From Prorocentrum cordatum (lineage: Eukaryota; Sar; Dinophyceae; Prorocentrales; Prorocentraceae), in the NCBI GenBank assembly GCA_963575745.1, contig CAUYUJ010015737.1, positions 198,001 through 227,500 on the forward strand: a stretch of 29,500 nt of DNA, given 5' to 3'. Below are positions 26,023-29,500 of this stretch, in pieces (position 1 is the first letter of the stretch; each line of letters begins with the position of its first letter). The position numbers were made by a program, and so were the translations under genes. The notes under the pieces were generated by a model. It was not told the origin of the DNA. It did no database searches and worked only from the letters and a program-made list of their open reading frames with translations.

Positions 26023-27715
26023 GTCCGTCGCAACGACCTGCGTGCTCCAGGGCCTCTTGCTGTCCGTGTGAGCCAGCGGCAGCAGCGCCATCGTCCAACG
26101 GAGCTCTCGGGCGACCGCAGGCCAGATCTTGATGCGTGAGTCGCCAGCCACCTCTATGAAGCGATAGATCGAGTGCGGGATACTGAGTAAGCACCTTCTC
26201 AAGATAGCCGACCAAATGAAGCGCCCTACGATGCGATGCAAGATTTTCCCCGAGACGAAGCCGTCCTCGAGGATGGCCGCGATGGCCAGGCGCACCTTCC
26301 AACAACGGCGGTGGCCGACTGAAATACGTCCTGAGGCCCGGTCGAGCGTCATGCCCGTGAACTGGGCCTCGGGCAAGCCGTGCTCGAGCTCCTTGCGCTG
26401 GAGCCCGTCCGCCGCGAGCTGGGCGTAGAGCCTCTTGGCCATGTCGCTGACGACGTCGTCGCAGGCGCCGATAACCCCCGCGTTGTCGACGTAGATCGCA
26501 GCCCCGAACTTGTCGCCAGCGATGTCGGGCGCGTGCTTCTTGTCGAGCAGGAAGGCCTCCGTCGGCACGCCCGCGCGGAGCGCGCTGGCCGTCGCCATTG
26601 CCCGGCAGAAGTAAAGAGCCCAAGACCAGCCCATGGCCATGACTTCAAGGTGAGGCGTGACGTAACCGGTCGCGGTCACGCCAAGCCCGGTTGCCAACTT
26701 GCCGTTGGCTTGATGAAGGTGCCGAGCAGAAACCCGGGGCAGCGCGAAAAAGTCCGAGACGCCGGGCGGCGCCTTGCAGCGATAGAAGGCGTTGTCAACG
26801 TCCATCTGGGACAAAGTAAGGTCGTCCGTGAGCCCGATCTCGACGGAGGCCCATGACGCAGGAGTTGGCAGGCGCGAGTGCGCCGGCTCGTCGAAGAGGT
26901 CGTTGACCGCTCTGGTGTCCAGGATCATACGCAAGCGCCCGTCCTTCTTCGCCACGAAGAAGATGCCAACCGTAGCTGGGCGCTCAGCACGTATGGTGAC
27001 CAGACCGGCCTCCAGCATTTGCATGGCGAAGTTACTGTAACGCACCTGGTCCTTGACCAGAGAAGGGTCGCTGTACGGTCAAATTGGGGCATTAGCCGAA
27101 GTTGAGCTGCCAGAAGACTCTGGCCGCAAAGTAGTCGAAACAGACCTCCAGCGTTCAAGAGCCTGTCCGGACAGCACCTGCTCGCCGTCCGCCAGGCCGC
27201 CCACCGAGGGCAAGGAGACTAAGTCGGGCTGGAAGTTGCGCCTGGGGTCGCTGTCCGCGTAGCCCGGGCGGCTGCCGCCAAGCTCGCTGAGGGCTTGCGC
27301 GGCGGTGCAGGGAGGCGGAGGCATGGCCCGATAGACGTCGGTGAGGATCTCGACGCTCCGGCGCCGAGCGAGTGATTCCCCCAGACCAGGCGGAGCATTA
27401 ACTGGGCAGCCGTGCATCTCATTCAAGCACTCCACCGCCGAATTAACCCAAGCCTGCCAATGCCGACGAACGTGCACGCGGCGTCGCGCAGATCGGCACC
27501 CAGAGGCTGGGGAGGAAAAGTGATCTTCACGAGGATATGGCAGCGTGAGGGGTAGGAGTTCGCGGCTGACTGTCATCCCTGCTTTCGGCGGCTGGACGGG
27601 GGCCCCGGCCGCCTGGCCGCTCAAGTGCCTCCAGCCCCCGCCTTGGCCGCCGCGGTGGCCTTGCCCAGGCCCTTCGCGTGCGCCTTGGCGGCGGCTCGCT
27701 CGGCAGCTCGCTCAG
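26023..27715 (-). pseudogene. Pol N-terminus and reverse transcriptase, one in-frame TGA
   Basis: The frame is -1 relative to gag and overlaps its last ~90 bases. The N-terminal part (to 27082) contains WVNSAVECLNEMHGCP and ends NAPI. A TGA follows at 27079-27081, then PYSDPSLVKDQVRYSNFAMQ continues in the same frame, so one nonsense codon splits the protein. RT motifs: FFVAKKDGRLRMILDTRAVN; motif A MDVDNAFY (Asp 26800-26802); and the catalytic motif YVDN at 26482-26493, where most RTs have YxDD. A WSWALYFC segment precedes it. By position it is the pol of the recombinase element. The TGA may be a point mutation of a sense codon. Confidence 0.8.
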
Positions 27716-29132
27716 CCTTTTTCTTGCCCTTGCCTCCAGGGCCGTCCGGGAACGTCAGGAGGCCAGCCGCAGCATCCACGAGGGGTCGATGGACATGAGA
27801 AGCCTGACCTGCCTGCAGCCTCCTCTCCTCGTTCAGCTTCCTCGACTCCTTCGCGATCGTGCTCTCGCGGTGGAGCTCCGACGCCACAAACTCCTCCAAC
27901 AGTGGACAAAGCATCAGCTGCCCACGCGTCTCTCCGACCCCGAGGTGCAGAAACTCGTCCTGCAGGAGAGCGTCGACCTGGCCGTCTGTCCTGAACAGCC
28001 TATGCTTGTAGCGGTACTCGGCCAGCTGGGCCCGCCGCAGGAGGAGTTCTACGAAGGATACCTCCGCGGCGTTGACTTGGTCGTAGGTCAGAGCGTACTC
28101 CAAGGCCTTCATGGCCGTCTCATGATCTGAAACTCCAAGATCAGCAATAGAGAGCGAGCACGTCGACTTCCACCATGAATGCCGAGCCCTCGGGTGACCG
28201 TTTGTCTGAAGAATAAACTGCAAACACCACTTTGTGGTCCGCGGCCCTGTCAAGGGCCATGAAACCCACGCCGTCTCCGTGACCAGGTCGACAGCGATCT
28301 TGAAATCCTTGAAACGCTTGCCCAATCGGTCCCGTGACACCTCGAGGATGCGTGCGTCGAGCTCCGCCTCCCCGCCGTCGTCGCCCTGGTCGACCGGCCC
28401 CGCCCCGCGGTCCGCAATGGGCCGCAGCGTGCCGTCCTTCAGCAGCATGCCGAACTCCGGCCCAACGACCCAGGCGTCCCCGCTCGGCGAGTCGAGGGCC
28501 AGACCGTTGGCGGAGCTGACGTCGACCCAGCGGCCTTCTGGGGCAGGAAGACGGCCTCCTCCGAACGTGACTCCAAGCTCGTCTGCGATCTTGAGAATCC
28601 TGACATCCTCCGAAGTGGAGGCGGGCGGTGCCTGCGGCGTCAAGGTGCCGCCGACAGCTGCCGCGCCCACAGGCGCGAGGGCACCGCCCCCGTCGTCAGG
28701 CTCACCGTCGTCGTCCAGAAGAGGCTCTGCGTCCGGATGCGGAACCACTTGACCACGATTCTGTGCTCGACAGACTGCTCGAGCTCTCTCGTATTGTGCT
28801 GGCCGAAAAACCTGTCCAGACTCGAACAGCCGTCCCCAGTGAGATGGAGGACCCAGGCAGGCCTCCCGCATAGGCGTCCCCTCGAGGTCGCAGGGCGCGA
28901 TGCCGAGGAGCGGCGGCACGCTCAGCTCCTCCGGGTAGATGTCCCCAGTCGGCGTCCACACCCACATGATGAGAGCGGAGGGGTCGTCTGCTGGCTCGCC
29001 CCTCACGCGGGCCAGCACCACTGCGTCGCATGGCTCTATCAGCGTCCGTCGATGCCACAGGCGGCGCTCGGTGTCGTAGCGGACGATCACCTCTCGCCCT
29101 GGCTGCATATATCGGCGGGCCAGCTCCGGCAT
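27621..29132 (-). CDS. Gag-like protein
   Basis: 503 codons from the first ATG after an in-frame TGA. The N-terminus is compact (MPELARRYMQPGREVIVRYD). An acidic, Gly/Ala/Pro-rich linker lies at about residues 130-175. A region at about 290-385 has SWPLTGPRTTKWCLQFILQT, then HPRARHSWWKSTC, then YALTYDQVNAAEVSFVELLL. It resembles a segment that recurs next to RTs in dinoflagellate elements, from memory. The C-terminus (about 465-503) is Lys/Ala-rich (GKGKKKAERAAERAAAKA), suited to nucleic-acid binding. No CCHC knuckle is seen. The pol frame begins as a -1 overlap at its 3' end, so a -1 shift could join gag and pol, although no classic slippery heptamer was found. Gag function is inferred from position. 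Confidence 0.65.
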   Translation of the reverse strand: MPELARRYMQPGREVIVRYDTERRLWHRRTLIEPCDAVVLARVRGEPADDPSALIMWVWTPTGDIYPEELSVPPLLGIAPCDLEGTPMREACLGPPSHWGRLFESGQVFRPAQYERARAVCRAQNRGQVVPHPDAEPLLDDDGEPDDGGGALAPVGAAAVGGTLTPQAPPASTSEDVRILKIADELGVTFGGGRLPAPEGRWVDVSSANGLALDSPSGDAWVVGPEFGMLLKDGTLRPIADRGAGPVDQGDDGGEAELDARILEVSRDRLGKRFKDFKIAVDLVTETAWVSWPLTGPRTTKWCLQFILQTNGHPRARHSWWKSTCSLSIADLGVSDHETAMKALEYALTYDQVNAAEVSFVELLLRRAQLAEYRYKHRLFRTDGQVDALLQDEFLHLGVGETRGQLMLCPLLEEFVASELHRESTIAKESRKLNEERRLQAGQASHVHRPLVDAAAGLLTFPDGPGGKGKKKAERAAERAAAKAHAKGLGKATAAAKAGAGGT

Positions 29133-29328
29133 CCCGTCGCCAGGCGCAGGAGTTCAGTGCAGCACCGACCGCCAGCCCGAGAGCGAACGTGAGGAGACAC
29201 AGTGCGTACGGGGAGCCGAAGTAGCTTGCCTGCACCGCACGCGTCAGAGCGCTCGAGGCCAGAGGAGAGAGCGCTGGCCAGGCAATCTTCCCGGCCTCCC
29301 AGAAGGCAGTGAGGGCGGTAAATTTCAT
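29127..29328 (-). other. 5' reading frame with a membrane segment
   Basis: An ATG at 29326-29328, about 30 bases inside A1, opens a frame giving MKFTALTAFWEAGKIAWPAL and a hydrophobic stretch YALCLLTFALGLAVGAAL before it overlaps the gag frame (+1 apart). It could be the true N-terminus of the gag protein, displaced by an indel or intron, or a short upstream ORF. Its frame continues open into gag only as low complexity. Confidence 0.4.
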
Positions 29329-29357
29329 TCACCTCAGGCGTCGCCGCCTCGAAAAAA

Positions 29358-29426
29358 CTTGAGCATAGACGGATGCGGCCGGAGGGGAGAGAGAGAGAGA
29401 GAGAAACGTTCAGAGAACTGTAGCAT
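29358..29426 (-). repeat. Split direct repeat A1 (5' terminus)
   Basis: 69 bp, copy of A2 with eight extra bases in the (GA)n part and next to it. Its outer end (ACTGTAGCAT on the plus strand) is the 5' terminus of the element, followed by flanking ATCCATGATGG. Confidence 0.9.
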
Positions 29427-29455
29427 ATCCATGATGGGTGTACGCACATGGGTAT

Positions 29456-29497
29456 ACTAGAACCACGTGCGCGCTTCGCGCGCGCTTAGGTTCTAGT
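29456..29497. repeat. Inverted repeat, large hairpin at window edge
   Basis: Perfect outer arms ACTAGAACC and GGTTCTAGT enclose an inner GCGCGC-TTC-GCGCGC stem. It lies 30 bp outside the recombinase element. It could be the terminal part of another element running off the window. Confidence 0.65.
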
Positions 29498-29500
29498 CGA

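Larger units (their letters stand above)
22687..29426 (-). mobile_element. Tyrosine-recombinase retrotransposon (DIRS order, PAT/Ngaro-like)
   Basis: Minus-strand element of about 6.74 kb. Split direct repeats are arranged A1 (29358-29426), ORFs, B1 (22981-23174), A2 (22921-22981), B2 (22687-22880). This is the published end structure of PAT/Ngaro-type DIRS elements, in which B1-A2 carries the circle junction. Internal domains in order are gag-like, RT, RNase H, tyrosine recombinase and a methyltransferase-like domain, with no aspartic protease or DDE integrase seen, as expected for this order. Only a single T is shared by the two outer ends and the B1-A2 junction, so no target duplication of useful length exists. 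Frames are broken in several places, but repeat copies differ little (about 4 of 194 bases in B), so the insertion seems recent. Confidence 0.85.

Noticed and set aside
25979-26648. Alternative minus frames under the RT region
   Set aside because: They are Arg/Ala/Gly-rich shadows; the RT motifs are all in the frame annotated.
27690-27730. Programmed -1 slippery site in the Lys-rich gag end (AAG AAA AAG)
   Set aside because: A -1 slip there meets a TGA two codons later, so it cannot lead into the pol frame.

Overview
The window looks like nuclear DNA of a dinoflagellate. The decisive sign is an intact 22-nt dinoflagellate spliced-leader (SL) sequence on the minus strand at 14545-14566, immediately 5' of a long retrotransposon. 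Consistent with this, the DNA is GC-rich and gene-poor, full of micro- and minisatellites, and its coding capacity is almost all retroelement. A Symbiodiniaceae-, Polarella- or Prorocentrum-like source would fit, but I cannot name a species. No host housekeeping gene, rRNA, tRNA or CRISPR array could be supported.

Layout. 1-8.5 kb: repeats only. This part holds a GC-rich tract with a (GGA)n run, a short dispersed repeat in inverted copies, a 167-bp tandem duplication, GATCG-rich and degenerate minisatellite DNA, a 1.3-kb ATGT-type microsatellite with higher-order structure, an 80-bp minisatellite, and two copies of a ~260-bp GC-rich repeat. 8.5-14.57 kb (minus strand): an apparently intact two-ORF LINE. 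ORF1 has a RanBP2-like zinc finger and a coiled coil. ORF2 has an apurinic-type endonuclease, a reverse transcriptase, an RNase H and terminal zinc-knuckle-like motifs. The SL lies at the 5' end, followed directly by an older, degraded SL copy. 14.68-15.57 kb: a fragment of a different retroelement whose conserved core resembles an R2-type restriction-like endonuclease. 15.9-22.6 kb: more repeats, including a second copy of a composite repeat seen at 7.5 kb, a ~42-bp minisatellite, a ~365-bp tandem array, (TA)n and (GA)n. 22.69-29.43 kb (minus strand): a tyrosine-recombinase (DIRS-order, PAT/Ngaro-like) retrotransposon. Its ends can be set by split direct repeats in the order A1 - ORFs - B1 - A2 - B2. 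It carries gag-like, RT, RNase H, tyrosine recombinase and DNA-methyltransferase-like domains, but in several reading frames, with one in-frame stop.

How the genes work together. In the LINE, ORF1 (RNA binding, inferred) and ORF2 (nicking, reverse transcription, RNase H) would carry out target-primed reverse transcription. The SL at its 5' end implies that the template was a trans-spliced mRNA. In the second element, gag, RT and RNase H would make a cDNA, the B1-A2 block would template the circular junction, and the tyrosine recombinase would integrate the circle without a normal target-site duplication. The C-terminal methyltransferase-like domain is an unusual cargo that may modify host or element DNA. 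The most interesting points are the tandem SL relic on an intact LINE, the resolvable split-repeat ends and inferred 1-bp crossover of the methyltransferase-bearing element, and unusual catalytic residues (YVDN in its RT, APH in place of SDH in the LINE endonuclease).
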